Positions 1-9,494 are shown, counted from the first letter of the stretch. The stretch is 64,000 bases of DNA from DASSBG01 sp963800395 (GCA_963800395.1 CAWDBD010000019.1:62001-126000); one strand, 5' to 3'. Notes: generated by a model from the letters alone, not told the origin. Numbers and translations are program-made.

Positions 1-1500
1 CAGAGCCAGGCACTGGCGGCGCTGTTCGTGCCCGTCGTCAGCCGCGTCAGCGCTCGTACCGGCGTGCCCATCAAGCGCCTGCTGCTGCCCATGGGCTTCG
101 CCATTCTGGCCGGCACCAACATGACCCTGGTGTCCAACTCGCCACTGATCCTGCTCAACGACCTGATATCCAACGCCAACCGCAACCTGCCGCCCGGCGC
201 GCAGACCGTGGATACCTTCAACCTGTTTGCCATCACCCCGATCGGTATCGCCCTGCTGCTGACCGGCATCCTGTACTTCGCGTTTCTCGGGCGCCGCGTG
301 CTGCCGGCCAGCGAGGAAACCCAGGGCGTGACACCGGGGCGCACAGAAAGCTATTTCGCGCAGGTCTACGGCATCCGCGGCGACCCCGCGGAGCTGACCG
401 TCACCGCCGAGAGCCCGCTGGTCGGCATGAGTGTCGGCGAAGCCGAGCGCATGCATGGTGCTCCGCTCATCCTGGCGATCAAGAACGGCAACGAGGCTCG
501 CATGTCACCGCCGGCCGACGAGATGATCTGGGTCGGCACCATCCTGGGCGTGCTCGGCTCGCGCGAAATGATCAACGACTTTGCCGGCAACCAGCAATGC
601 CGCGTGTCCACCCGGATGCGCCAGCTGGGCGACTTGTTCAACCCGACCCGCGCAGGCATTTCCGAAGCCGTGGTACCGCCCAGCTCCAAGCTGATCAAGC
701 AGACAATCGGCGAACTGCGTCTACGCAAGCGGCAAGGCATTTCGGTGCTGGCCGTGCATCGCGGTGACCAGGTTTTCCGTGAGGACGTGCGCGAGATCGA
801 ACTGCGTGCCGGCGACACCCTGGTCATGCACTCAAGCTGGCGCGACCTGGCCATGGCCGAGGAGAGCCACGACTTTGTGGTCATTACCGACCTGCCCAAG
901 GTCGAGCAGCGCCCCGGCAAGATCTGGTATGCCGTTGCCTTCTTCGCCACCGCGCTGGGCCTGGCGCTGTTCACCGACCTCAAGCTGTCGGTGGCCCTGA
1001 TGGCCGGAGCGGTCGGCATGCTCTTGAGCGGCGTGCTGAACATGGACGAGGCCTACACCGCGATCAACTGGAAAACCGTGTTCATCACTGCCTGCCTGAT
1101 CCCGCTGGGCTGGTCGATGGACGCATCAGGCACGGCCGCCTGGATTGCCCAGGAAGTATTGCGCTACCTGGGCGACATGCCGCAGTGGTTCCTGCAGGCC
1201 TGCATTGCCATCCTCACCCTGCTGTGCTCGCAGGTGATGTCCAATGTCGGCGCCACGGTGATGATGGTGCCGATGGGCATCAACATCGCGCTGGCCTCGG
1301 GCGGCAACCCCGGCCTGTATGCCATGCTGGTGGCCATTTCCGCATCCAACACCTTCCTGATTCCCAGCGCCAGTCCGGTACTGCTGATCGTTGCCGGTCC
1401 CGGCGGCTACCGCAGCAAGGACTTCCTGCGTGCCGGCATTCCGCTGACCATCCTGTTCCTTGTTGTCGGCATCATCGGCGTCAATCTGCTGTTCAACTGA
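1..1500 (+). CDS. SLC13/DASS-family permease with RCK_C (TrkA-C) domains, 5' partial
   Basis: The reading frame is open from base 1, so the N-terminus lies outside the window. The visible part has a membrane block (through about residue 100), then two regulatory TrkA-C (RCK_C) type domains at about 125-290, then several more hydrophobic helices to the end. The C-terminal helices carry the SNVGAT and SASNTFLIPSASP stretches typical of the divalent anion:sodium symporter superfamily. The likely role is uptake of an anion such as sulfate or a dicarboxylate at the inner membrane. The substrate cannot be read from sequence. It is convergent with the Rieske gene, whose stop lies about 30 bases away. 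The family call is confident; the substrate is unknown. Confidence 0.88.
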   Translation, partial: QSQALAALFVPVVSRVSARTGVPIKRLLLPMGFAILAGTNMTLVSNSPLILLNDLISNANRNLPPGAQTVDTFNLFAITPIGIALLLTGILYFAFLGRRVLPASEETQGVTPGRTESYFAQVYGIRGDPAELTVTAESPLVGMSVGEAERMHGAPLILAIKNGNEARMSPPADEMIWVGTILGVLGSREMINDFAGNQQCRVSTRMRQLGDLFNPTRAGISEAVVPPSSKLIKQTIGELRLRKRQGISVLAVHRGDQVFREDVREIELRAGDTLVMHSSWRDLAMAEESHDFVVITDLPKVEQRPGKIWYAVAFFATALGLALFTDLKLSVALMAGAVGMLLSGVLNMDEAYTAINWKTVFITACLIPLGWSMDASGTAAWIAQEVLRYLGDMPQWFLQACIAILTLLCSQVMSNVGATVMMVPMGINIALASGGNPGLYAMLVAISASNTFLIPSASPVLLIVAGPGGYRSKDFLRAGIPLTILFLVVGIIGVNLLFN

Positions 1501-1531
1501 AGATCGGGCATCCGCAGAAGCGACATGAAGA

Positions 1532-1909
1532 TCAGCGGGGCAGATCTGCAGCGTGCCGGTCAACCCAGACCGCACCATCGACCACGCGCACCGGCACGGC
1601 CTTGAGCCCGGCCCTGGCCGGACCTCCGCAGCAATCACCCGATTCGATATCGAAGCTGGCGCCGTGCGCCGCACAGATGATGCGCCCCTTGTCGATCAGG
1701 AATTTGCCCGGCACGTAATCAAGGTTGCGCCCGGCATGGGCGCACTCGTTGTGATACGCGTATACATCATCGCCCTGGCGCAGGAGCACCAGGTCCCACT
1801 GCTCCCCCACATACACGCTGACGCCCCGTGCGCCGCCATCGGCAATATCATCCAGCCGACACAGTGGTGTCTGCAGGCCGAGCGGCAGCGGCTGCTGATC
1901 TGTTGACAT
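1532..1909 (-). CDS. Rieske [2Fe-2S] domain ferredoxin-like protein
   Basis: A 125-residue single-domain protein. It carries the Rieske cluster signature: CAH at about residue 48, then a CAAH motif about 20 residues later, giving the Cys-His plus Cys-His ligand set. Small stand-alone Rieske proteins of this size act as electron carriers for dioxygenases or nitrite-reductase-like partners. No such partner is adjacent, so the role is open. The frame stays open further upstream, but the ATG at 1909 gives a protein that begins just before the domain and matches the family length. An alternative start at 2185 would add low-complexity sequence that overlaps the divergent gene. Confidence 0.85.
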   Translation of the reverse strand: MSTDQQPLPLGLQTPLCRLDDIADGGARGVSVYVGEQWDLVLLRQGDDVYAYHNECAHAGRNLDYVPGKFLIDKGRIICAAHGASFDIESGDCCGGPARAGLKAVPVRVVDGAVWVDRHAADLPR

Positions 1910-2008
1910 GCGATTCAGCCTGTTTGCGCGAAAATGCCTGATGTGCCCGGAAAATGGCCCCATCTTCCGGTAGCACGACTGCATTCTGCCACAGACCGAG
2001 ACACCGCC

Positions 2009-2284
2009 ATGCGCTTTGCCACCTTCATGCCAAGACAATCCATGCACCCCGTGCTGCGAGTGCTGCTGATACTGGCCGGCGCCGGGCTGATGGCGCTGCT
2101 GGTGGTCTTCAGCGCCGCGGCGATGATGATGCTGCTGCTGACCGGAAGCGTCACCCTGGCGATCCAGCGCTGGCGAGCCCGGCATGGCACGCGCGCAGCT
2201 TCAGGCCAGAGCAGCGCAGGGCATGAGCCGCAGGTGCTTGAAGGCGAATTCGTGGTAGTCGATACGACGCACCCGAGGCGCTGA
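2009..2284 (+). CDS. small single-pass membrane protein, function unknown
   Basis: A 91-residue protein starting at ATG 2009. A strongly hydrophobic segment covers residues about 15-45 (VLLILAGAGLMALLVVFSAA followed by further hydrophobic residues). A basic RWRAR stretch follows, then a soluble tail ending in a conserved-looking EGEFVVV motif. The frame is open from 1934, but 2009 removes an implausible polar extension and leaves room for a promoter between this gene and the divergent Rieske gene. I recognise no enzymatic domain. The C-terminal EGEFVVV box suggests a small membrane regulator or assembly factor, but this is a guess. Confidence 0.6.
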   Translation: MRFATFMPRQSMHPVLRVLLILAGAGLMALLVVFSAAAMMMLLLTGSVTLAIQRWRARHGTRAASGQSSAGHEPQVLEGEFVVVDTTHPRR

Positions 2285-2560
2285 GACCACTGCAGTCTGC
2301 AGGGGTGTATCGGCCGCAGGAGCCTGTGCGCCAAGCCCGCATAATTCATCAGCGTTCGTAGCGAGCCCGTTCAAGGGCATGTCCCGCGTGGCTTTCGCGA
2401 CCGAGCAGTGCGCGGGTGTAGCCGACACTACGTCGAGCACGGCGACCAAGCGAACGCCGCGCCGGGCGTGTCATTGGGCCGGCGCAGTAGAAGCTTGGTG
2501 GATAATGCGGGCTATAATCCGCGCCACGCCGAATCCCGGTGTCTTTGCGGAACCCTTCGA
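2285..2560. promoter_or_regulatory. intergenic leader of the EamA gene with a TATAAT box
   Basis: A 276-base non-coding gap. A perfect TATAAT hexamer lies at 2513-2518, about 43 bases before the GTG start of the EamA transporter. A GATAAT at 2501-2506 is an alternative. No convincing -35 is spaced for either. Further upstream, a 7-bp GCGTTCG at about 2352 pairs with CGAACGC at about 2457 and could close a roughly 106-nt structured element. No known riboswitch class was recognised. Confidence 0.35.
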
Positions 2561-3505
2561 GTGAGCCAGTCCGATTCCGCCGCGGCCGTAGCGGCCACAC
2601 TGCCGCCTGCCAGCACCGACAACCGCCTGCTGATCGGCCTTGCCCTTGGCGTGCTGTATCTGATCTGGGGGTCAACCTACCTCGGCATCCGCATCGCCCT
2701 GACCGACTACCCGCCGTTCACACTGGCCGCGATCCGCTTTGCCCTGGCCGGTGCGGGACTGTACGCCTACTTGCGTTTGCGCGGTGTCACGCCGCCCACC
2801 CGGCGGCAATGGCGCAACGCCGCCATTACCGGCACCATGCTGCTGCTCGGTGGCAACGGCCTGGTCTGCTTTGCCGAACAGAGCGTGAGCTCGGGCATTG
2901 CCGCGGTCGCGGTGGCCTCGATGCCGCTGTTCGCCGCCCTGTTCGCCGGTTTCTACGGCGAATGGCCGCATCGGCGCGAGACACTGGGTCTGCTGATCGG
3001 CTTTGCCGGCGTGGTGGTGCTGAATCTCGGCAGCAGCCTGTCCGGCGCCAGCCTGGGCGCGCTGGCGCTGCTGGCCGCGCCGGCATTGTGGGCATTCGGC
3101 TCGGTCTGGAGCCGGCGCCAGGACATGCCCGCCGGGCCGATGAACACCGCCGCGCAGATGCTGGCGGCCAGCGTGGGCCTGGCACTGGTCGCCTGGAGCA
3201 CCGGCGAACACCTGCCCGCCCATCCGGGCCTGCGCGCCAGCCTGGCACTGCTGTACCTGACCGTGTTTGGCTCGCTGGTCGCCTTCAGCGCCTACCTGTA
3301 CCTGCTCAAGACCGTGCGGCCGGCACTGGCTACCAGCTATGCCTACATCAATCCGCCGGTGGCGGTGTTGTTTGGCGTCGGCCTGGCCGGCGAGCACGTC
3401 GGGCCGCTGGACCTGGCCGGCATGGCGATCATCCTGATCGGCGTCGCCATCGTGGTACTGAACCGCGGCAATGTCCGTCTGCGACCGATACCCCGCCCAT
3501 CCTGA
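2561..3505 (+). CDS. EamA-family (drug/metabolite) transporter
   Basis: A 314-residue inner-membrane protein with about ten predicted hydrophobic helices in two EamA repeats. The first begins at about residue 25 with LIWGSTYLGIRIAL, the hallmark entry helix of the YedA/RhaT-like branch. The second repeat ends with a helix about ten residues before the C-terminus. Such carriers export amino acids, metabolites or drugs. The substrate is not deducible. The GTG at 2561 was chosen because it precedes a short polar N-terminus and a first helix, giving normal family length. The longer frame from 2408 adds an Arg-rich non-membrane stretch. Confidence 0.85.
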   Translation: MSQSDSAAAVAATLPPASTDNRLLIGLALGVLYLIWGSTYLGIRIALTDYPPFTLAAIRFALAGAGLYAYLRLRGVTPPTRRQWRNAAITGTMLLLGGNGLVCFAEQSVSSGIAAVAVASMPLFAALFAGFYGEWPHRRETLGLLIGFAGVVVLNLGSSLSGASLGALALLAAPALWAFGSVWSRRQDMPAGPMNTAAQMLAASVGLALVAWSTGEHLPAHPGLRASLALLYLTVFGSLVAFSAYLYLLKTVRPALATSYAYINPPVAVLFGVGLAGEHVGPLDLAGMAIILIGVAIVVLNRGNVRLRPIPRPS

Positions 3506-3517
3506 CCTGCTTCACTC

Positions 3518-5597
3518 TCAGGGGCCCTCGAAACCATCGGCAAATATCAGGTCGACCGCCTGCGGACAGTTCTGGTCGAGGAACACGCATTCGGCCCATT
3601 CGGGGTGATCGATGAACGGGTTGCGATTGTGCTGGTATGAGTACACCACGTCATTGCGCAGCTGCTCGTCGGCGTCCGGCGGGTCGCTCTGGTTCCAGGC
3701 CAGCAGGTCGCTGAGCAGGCCCATCCAGGCAGTCTTGCTGCCGCTGCTCTGGGCGTCGATCTGCACGATCTTGCTGCGGTCGTCGGTCAGTTCCAGATCC
3801 GGCTCGGCGATGCCGTCGCTGTCGGTGCCGCCCTCGTAGCGCACCGCCATGTACATCACCGCGCGCGCGATGTCGCCCTTGCGGTGGTCCCACACCTCGA
3901 AGGTGCCCTGGTTGCCGTCCGGACCCTGGTACCAGTCGGCATCGCCGTCGCCACTGCCGCCGCCGTAGCCGTCGTTGGGGTCGGTCGCCAGGCGCGTGCA
4001 GGTCGAGGGCGGGCATTCGCCCAGCGGCTTGTTGCCGCGGTCGCTGTTGTAGCCGACATCGGTCAGATGCAGCATGTGCGCATCGGTATACGGCGGATTC
4101 GGCTTGCCGTTGAGACTGCTGTTGGGGAAGCCCAGCGAATTGGGCCAGGTGTGCTCGCGATTGTAGGCGCCCTGCCCGCCACTGATCTTCAGCAAGGACT
4201 TGTTGGCGTACAGATCGAGAATGTTGCTGCTGTTGTCGGGGTCCTGGTCGGCCGCGTTCAGGACCACCCAGGTGTTGGTGCCGCTGCCGCTGTAGGGATA
4301 GGTGGTGTGGTCCTTGATGCGGTTGTGCAGCCAGGCCTTCAGCGCCGGGCCGCTGCTGGTGTCCACGCCGGCGTAGTAGTCGCTGCTGCTGGCGGCCGCC
4401 GTGAAGTGCACCACCACGCTGGATTGCAGTGCATCGGGCGTGCCGTCCTGGTCGTGCACGGCGCTGGCGGCAATGGTGAAGGTGCACGTTTCCAGCGAAT
4501 CGAAGTCGACATCCGGATTCAGGGTCACGCTGGTACTGTCGCCGCCTTGCACCGCCGTGTGCGCGCCGCTGGCATCGCACACCAGGCTGAACCAGCCCGG
4601 GTCCAGCGTGACCGGCTCGGAGAACAGCACGCCGAGATTGCCGCCGACGGGGAACGAGGCGGTGTTGTCTGCCGGGGTGGTCGAGCTGACCTCGGGCGGG
4701 AAGTCACCCACGGTCTGGAACGAGAAGCTGTAGTCGGCCGCCATGGCATCGAGCGTGCCGTCCTGATCAGCTGACGTCGGCGGCGTGCACGGTAGCGCTG
4801 CAGGTCTCGGCGTTGCCGAAGTCGGCATCCGGATCAAGCGTGTAGTCGGCTCCGCTGCCGCTGATGGACAGGCTGTGCGACCCGGTACCGGTGCAGGTGA
4901 GATCAGCCCAGCCCGTCTGCACCGTTACCGCTTCGCTGAAATGGATCAGCACGTTGGCATCGATGGCTATGCCGGTGGCGTTGTCGGCGGGCGTGGTCGT
5001 GGCCACGGTCGGCGGCACGTCCACTGGCGCACCGAATGTCTGGCCGGCATTGCAGGCACCGAAGCTGGCGGTGGCCGGCGCGTTCCAGGAAAAGTCCTCG
5101 TAGTCGGCGCCGCTTCCAGACAGCTGAAGTGACTGGTCGGCAGGCGTATCGCCCGGCTCGGAGACGCCTATGTCCGTACTGGTCAGGCCGTTCGCTGGGC
5201 CGTTGGTGGCCGTGAAACTGCCCTCGTAGCTGAGGAACTGCACCACGTTGTTGCCGGAATCCACCAGTGCCAGGCCGTCCGGCGCGCCATTCTGGATCGA
5301 GCCGGCCGGGGTCACCGTCATCACCCCATCGGACATGCCACTGCAGTTGGCGGCGATGCTGCCTGACAACGCAATGGTGTCGTACATGTTGCCGGTGCTG
5401 CCGTTGTACAGCACCACGCTCCAGCCGTTCATGTCGGTGCCGACCGGGCCGGCAATCTCGATCATCTCATTGGCATCGGTACCGGCGTTGTCGTAGTGCA
5501 ACTCGTTGACGAATACCGGTGTCGCGGCTGCCGCCAGCATGGGCAGGGACAGCAGCATGAAAGCGCACAAACGATGGAAAAGGCGACTTGCGGACAT
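3518..5597 (-). pseudogene. secreted endonuclease I with lamin-tail-like and Ig-like domains, one frameshift
   Basis: Two adjacent frames form one gene, broken by a single extra base near 4767-4772. Skipping it joins ...HAADVS to DQDGT... and restores a repeat seen again downstream. The product has a signal peptide (residues 1-25, ending AAA-ATP), a lamin-tail-like N-terminal region, two SbsA-type Ig-like repeats (each with PADN and 'DQDGT' landmarks), then an EndA/BsnI-type endonuclease I domain. That domain shows NREHTWPNS, NSDRGNKPLG and RKGDIARAVMYM. The extreme C-terminus is DLIFADGFEGP, resembling a shared tail on secreted proteins in Rhodanobacteraceae. It probably degrades extracellular DNA or RNA. 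The break may be a sequencing error, since the downstream domain is perfectly conserved. Confidence 0.8.
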
Positions 5598-5774
5598 GCA
5601 AAAACTCCCTGCGCCGGGTCATCGGAACCGGTCCGGCCGATGCGCGGCTGCGTGCATCAGAAAAAGGAAACCCCGCCGGAATTCTGACCGCAGCTTGTTA
5701 CAGGCGCAAGTCAGGCCCGTGCGATGGCGGGGGCAACGCCCTGTCCCCGGCCAGGGGCGGGCGCTGCCTGTCGC

Positions 5775-7088
5775 TCAGGATTCGCGCAGTGCGGTAGTCA
5801 CCGGCAGGCGCGCGGCGCGTACAGCGGGGAACAGGCCGCCGATGAAGCCGATGGCCAGCGCCCACTTGATGCCGGTCCACAGAACATCGGGCGAGACCTT
5901 GAACTGGAACACCACCTGGCTGAAGTTGGAGCCCAGGGTGGAGGCGGTATAGCCGTTGAAGATGAGCCAGGTAATCAGGCCGCCGAGAATGCCGCCGGCC
6001 AGCGCCAGCAGCAGCGTCTCCAGCATCACCGACACCACCACGGGCAGGCCGCGAAACCCCAGCGCACGCAGGGTGGCGATTTCGCGCGCGCGCGTTGCCA
6101 CCGCCGCAAACATGGTGTTGAGCGCGCCGAACAGCGCGCCGATGGCCATGATCACGCCGACCACGATGCCGACAATGCGCAGCGTCTTGGTCATCTGCTC
6201 GGACTGACTGGCGTAGTAGTCGCGGGTGGTGCTGACATCCACCTTCACGCGCGGATCGCTGGCCAGCGCGGCCTTGAACTTGTCGAATGCAGCCGGATCC
6301 TGCAATTTCACCGTCACCGACTGCACGCTGCTGCCGCGGCGATAGGCTCCGCCCACGGTCTCGGTGTCGCCCCACAGCTCCGAGTCATGCGAGTCGCCGG
6401 ACTCGAATGCACCGACGATGGTCCATTCCTGTCCGCTGAGCTTCAGTGTGCGGCCCACGTCCAGGCCGACAAACTGGGCGCGGGCACCCTTGCCCACCAC
6501 CAGCTCGCGCAAGCCCGGCTTGAAGCGGCGGCCGTCGGTAATCTTCACACTCGGCTGCAGCTTCCAGGCCTGGTCGCCAACACCGCGTATCTGCACGTTG
6601 GCATCGATCGTGGGGTCGGACTTCTTCGGCAGGTTGGCCACCACCACCAGTTCCGGCGACACGATCGCCTTGCCATCGCCGTCACGGGCTACCCCGGGCG
6701 CCTGGCTGATCACATTGACGTCCTCGCGGCCCAGCACCGAGTTGAGCTCGGCTTGCGATCCACCGCGCAGCACGATGGCGGTATCGTCCGAACCGCTGTT
6801 CTTCAATGTCGCCTGGAATCCGGCGGCCATGGCAAACAGCGCCACCAGCACGCCGACCACACCGGCAATGCCGATCACGATCACCAGCGAGGCGCCAATC
6901 CGCTGCGGCAGGGTGCGCACGCCCACGGCGGTCACCGAGGACGCCTGGCGGCCACTGCGGGTCAGGAACATCCACAGGAGAAGCACGCCCACCAGCACCA
7001 GGGCCGCCGGCCAGGACAGCACAACCCACATGTAGATGGCTCCCACGGCAAGCAGGAGCAGGCCAAGATTGATCAGGAAATTCTTCAT
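5775..7088 (-). CDS. ABC exporter permease, FtsX/MacB-type (second permease)
   Basis: A 437-residue protein. There are two helices at residues about 5-45, a third entry helix near 65-90, a roughly 190-residue periplasmic MacB_PCD-like domain, and three C-terminal helices typical of FtsX permeases. It ends with the usual AARLPVTTALRES segment. It is the last gene of a five-gene leftward operon. Its ATG overlaps the stop of the preceding permease by four bases (ATGA at 7085-7088), indicating translational coupling and a heterodimeric permease. With the ATPase and adaptor upstream it should form a MacAB-like envelope exporter acting on a peptide, lipoprotein or drug. Confidence 0.88.
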   Translation of the reverse strand: MKNFLINLGLLLLAVGAIYMWVVLSWPAALVLVGVLLLWMFLTRSGRQASSVTAVGVRTLPQRIGASLVIVIGIAGVVGVLVALFAMAAGFQATLKNSGSDDTAIVLRGGSQAELNSVLGREDVNVISQAPGVARDGDGKAIVSPELVVVANLPKKSDPTIDANVQIRGVGDQAWKLQPSVKITDGRRFKPGLRELVVGKGARAQFVGLDVGRTLKLSGQEWTIVGAFESGDSHDSELWGDTETVGGAYRRGSSVQSVTVKLQDPAAFDKFKAALASDPRVKVDVSTTRDYYASQSEQMTKTLRIVGIVVGVIMAIGALFGALNTMFAAVATRAREIATLRALGFRGLPVVVSVMLETLLLALAGGILGGLITWLIFNGYTASTLGSNFSQVVFQFKVSPDVLWTGIKWALAIGFIGGLFPAVRAARLPVTTALRES

Positions 7089-8251
7089 TGCCCCACCCTC
7101 AGTGCGTCAACGATATTCAGGCGCATGCCGCGCAGCGCCGGGAGTGCCCCGATCAGCAGACCAATCAGCAGCATGAAGGCAATGCCCAGCGACCAGGTCT
7201 GCCAGCCCACCGAGGGCAGATTCACCATCCCGCCACTGCCCGAGGTCACCGCCGGCCCCAGGATGGCGGCCAGGCCAAGGCCGATGACGCCGCCCAGCAA
7301 CAACAGCAGCATCGACTCGGCCAGCACCATCATCAGCACGCTGGTGTTGGTGAAACCGATGGTCTTGAGCACCGCCAGTTCCGAGGTGCGCTCGCGTACC
7401 GCCTGCATCATGGTGTTGCCGACCAGCAGCAGCAGGGTGAAGAACACGGCGCCCATGATGGCCGACACGATAAGGCCGATATTGCCGATCTGCTTGGCAA
7501 ACGAGGCCTGGAATGCCTTCTCGGTCTGCGACTTGGTCTCGTGCGTGGAGTTGGCCGAGATCGCATCGATCTTCTGCGCGATCTGGTCGGCACGCGAGCT
7601 GTCGGAGAGCTTCTCGATGTACCAGCCGACCGTACCCTGGCCGTAGGCATTGGCTTCGTCAAAATATTTCCAGTGGAAGAACAGCGCCTGATCGGTGCCA
7701 TTCTGGGCGTCGTCGCTGATGTCGAAGATGCCGACGATGTCCATCGGCCAGGCCTTGCTGCCGTCCTTCTGCGGGAAGATCGTCGACAGCATCGGAATCT
7801 TGTCGCCGACCTTCCAGCCGTAGCGTTTGGCCAGCGTCTTGCCGACCACCGCACCGGTGCGGGTCTGGTCGAACTTCTTGCGCGCCGCGTCGCTCAGCTT
7901 GATCTCCGGATACAGGTCCAGGTACTCGGGGCTGATGGCATAGCTGAAGACCATGTTCTTCGGGTCCTGGTAGGCGCCACCGAACCAGTTGGCAAAGCCG
8001 ACCTTGGCCACGCCGTCAACGGCAGCGATGCGGTTTTGCAGCGCCTTCGGCAATGGCTGGATGATCGAGTAGCGCGACGAGGTCACCAGGCGGCTGGCGC
8101 CGGCGGCGCTTTGCGCGGTGGACTCGAACGCGGTACGCACCGCATTGAGCATGCCGAACAGCAGGAACGCGGCAATGATCGACACCAGCGTCAGGATGGT
8201 GCGCGTCTTGCGGCGGAACAGCGCCGCCCAGATCAGGTGCATGTATTTCAT
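7085..8251 (-). CDS. ABC exporter permease, FtsX/MacB-type (first permease)
   Basis: A 388-residue protein starting MKYMHLIWAALFRRKTRT, the classic basic N-terminus before the first FtsX helix (about residues 18-38). A periplasmic domain covers about 40-260, and three helices follow, including LAVLKTIGFTNTSVLMMVLA, the conserved FtsX cytoplasmic-loop signature that contacts the ATPase. It partners the neighbouring permease through a four-base overlap. A gap of about 300 bases holding a long inverted repeat separates it from the ATPase gene, which is unusual inside an operon. Confidence 0.88.
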   Translation of the reverse strand: MKYMHLIWAALFRRKTRTILTLVSIIAAFLLFGMLNAVRTAFESTAQSAAGASRLVTSSRYSIIQPLPKALQNRIAAVDGVAKVGFANWFGGAYQDPKNMVFSYAISPEYLDLYPEIKLSDAARKKFDQTRTGAVVGKTLAKRYGWKVGDKIPMLSTIFPQKDGSKAWPMDIVGIFDISDDAQNGTDQALFFHWKYFDEANAYGQGTVGWYIEKLSDSSRADQIAQKIDAISANSTHETKSQTEKAFQASFAKQIGNIGLIVSAIMGAVFFTLLLLVGNTMMQAVRERTSELAVLKTIGFTNTSVLMMVLAESMLLLLLGGVIGLGLAAILGPAVTSGSGGMVNLPSVGWQTWSLGIAFMLLIGLLIGALPALRGMRLNIVDALRVGQ

Positions 8252-8388
8252 GATGTCATTCCTCGCGAAGCCCGCATCGGGGCCGGAGTATGGAGCAAGC
8301 AGGACGCAGTGCCTGTGGCAGTATGCCGCCTGCAGAGCTCAAGGCATTCCGTGGCCGCCGAAGTCCGAGCCCGGCAACGGAGATGTCC

Positions 8389-8522
8389 GTCATCCTGGGG
8401 CCGGCCGCAAGGCCGGAACCCGGGATCCATTGTTCGTTCTTTCCCTGATTGGATTTCATCGCATCGGTCACCAAAGTCAAAATGGATCCCGGGTTCCTCG
8501 CTGCGCTCGGCCCCAGGATGAC
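8389..8522. repeat. long imperfect inverted repeat of the GTCATCC family
   Basis: The arms are GTCATCCTGGGG (8389-8400) against CCCCAGGATGAC (8511-8522), and CCCGGGATCCATT (8419-8431) against AATGGATCCCGGG (8481-8493), so RNA could fold into a long hairpin. It sits inside the exporter operon between ATPase and permease and could attenuate or stabilise the mRNA. Just beyond it, at about 8529-8552, is a short tandem of GAGTCCC. Shorter members of the same family occur at 16422-16449 and 27964-27985. Confidence 0.75.
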
Positions 8523-8559
8523 GGTCATTTCGAGTCCCGAGTCCCGAGTCCCGCAGCCG

Positions 8560-9249
8560 TCACGCAGCCGCCGTCTGTTCCACCAGCGTGCCCTTGTCCA
8601 GGTGCAGGGTATGCGTGGCGTATTCGGCGGCCTTGGGATCGTGGGTGACCATGACGATGGTCTTGTTGTGATTGCGGTTGAGGTTCTGCAGCAATGCCAG
8701 CACGCCCTCCGCCGACTCGCGGTCAAGGTCGCCGGTGGGCTCGTCGCACACCAGCAGGGTCGGGTCGGAAACGATGGCGCGAGCGATGGCCACGCGCTGC
8801 TGCTGACCGCCGGAAAGCTCGGAAGGCTTGTGCGAGGCACGCTCCTCCAGCCCCACCAGTTTCAGTGCGATGGCAGCGTTCTTGCGTCGCTGCGACGCCG
8901 ACAGCTTGGTCAGCAGAAGTGGCAGCTCCACATTCCTTTGTGCACTGAGCATCGGCATCAGGTTGTAGAACTGGAAAATGAAGCCGACGTTGGAGGCACG
9001 CCACCTGGCCAGCGCGCTGCTGCCCAGGGTGTCAATGCGCTTGTCACCCACCCTGATGCTGCCCCCGGTGGGCGTGTCCAGCCCGCCAATGAGGTTGAGC
9101 AGGGTCGTCTTGCCGGAGCCGGATGGCCCCATCAAGGCAAAAAAATCGCCCTCGGCAATGTCCAGGTCGATGTTCTGCAACACCTCGACCTTCTGCTTGC
9201 CGCGGGTGTAGGTCTTGCTGACATCGCGGATTTCGATCAATGTGCTCAT
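8560..9249 (-). CDS. ABC exporter ATP-binding subunit (LolD/MacB-type)
   Basis: A 229-residue ATPase. It shows Walker A GPSGSGKTT at about residue 39, a Q-loop near FIFQFYNLMP, the signature LSGGQQQRVAIARA at about 143, Walker B LLVCDEPTGDLD, and the switch histidine in MVTHD. This is the MacB/LolD/FtsE family that drives FtsX-type permeases. The frame is open well upstream only because it runs into the frameshifted adaptor. The ATG at 9249 (MSTLIEIRDVSKTY) is the correct family start. It energises the permeases at 7085-8251 and 5775-7088. Confidence 0.93.
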   Translation of the reverse strand: MSTLIEIRDVSKTYTRGKQKVEVLQNIDLDIAEGDFFALMGPSGSGKTTLLNLIGGLDTPTGGSIRVGDKRIDTLGSSALARWRASNVGFIFQFYNLMPMLSAQRNVELPLLLTKLSASQRRKNAAIALKLVGLEERASHKPSELSGGQQQRVAIARAIVSDPTLLVCDEPTGDLDRESAEGVLALLQNLNRNHNKTIVMVTHDPKAAEYATHTLHLDKGTLVEQTAAA

Positions 9250-9299
9250 GGTTTGTCTCTCGTTGAAAGTCCGGCTCACCGGGTGGTTCGATGCGAAAT

Positions 9300-9494
9300 T
9301 TACTTGGCGGCCACTCGACCATGTGGTTTGAGACACAACACCCAGAACACGGCCGCCACCGGCAGCAACAGCATCGGCACTGGGGAGGAATTGGACCAGA
9401 ACCATGTCAAACCCTCCGAACCGAACCGGAACATGGCCGGAAGCAGGGTCAGCATGAGTGCCGGGGAAATGAATTTCTTGTTCAATCCGATCAT
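9300..9494 (-). CDS. 64-aa membrane protein inside the ABC exporter operon
   Basis: The ATG at 9494 is preceded by a good GAAGGAG ribosome site, which makes this small frame credible. The product has a short basic start (MIGLNKKF) and two hydrophobic stretches (about residues 7-22 and 35-56), so it is probably a hairpin membrane protein. No family was recognised. It lies between adaptor and ATPase on the same strand and may be an accessory subunit or assembly factor of the exporter. It could also be an unrelated small gene. Confidence 0.55.
   Translation of the reverse strand: MIGLNKKFISPALMLTLLPAMFRFGSEGLTWFWSNSSPVPMLLLPVAAVFWVLCLKPHGRVAAK

Noticed and set aside
2352..2457. Riboswitch or 6S-like RNA before the EamA gene
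   Set aside because: Terminal 7-bp pairing exists, but no conserved motif of a known class could be seen; kept only as intergenic note.
5724..7646. 640-codon frame opposite the ABC permeases
   Set aside because: Low-complexity His, Gln and Ala composition from the antisense of membrane genes; no start signal.
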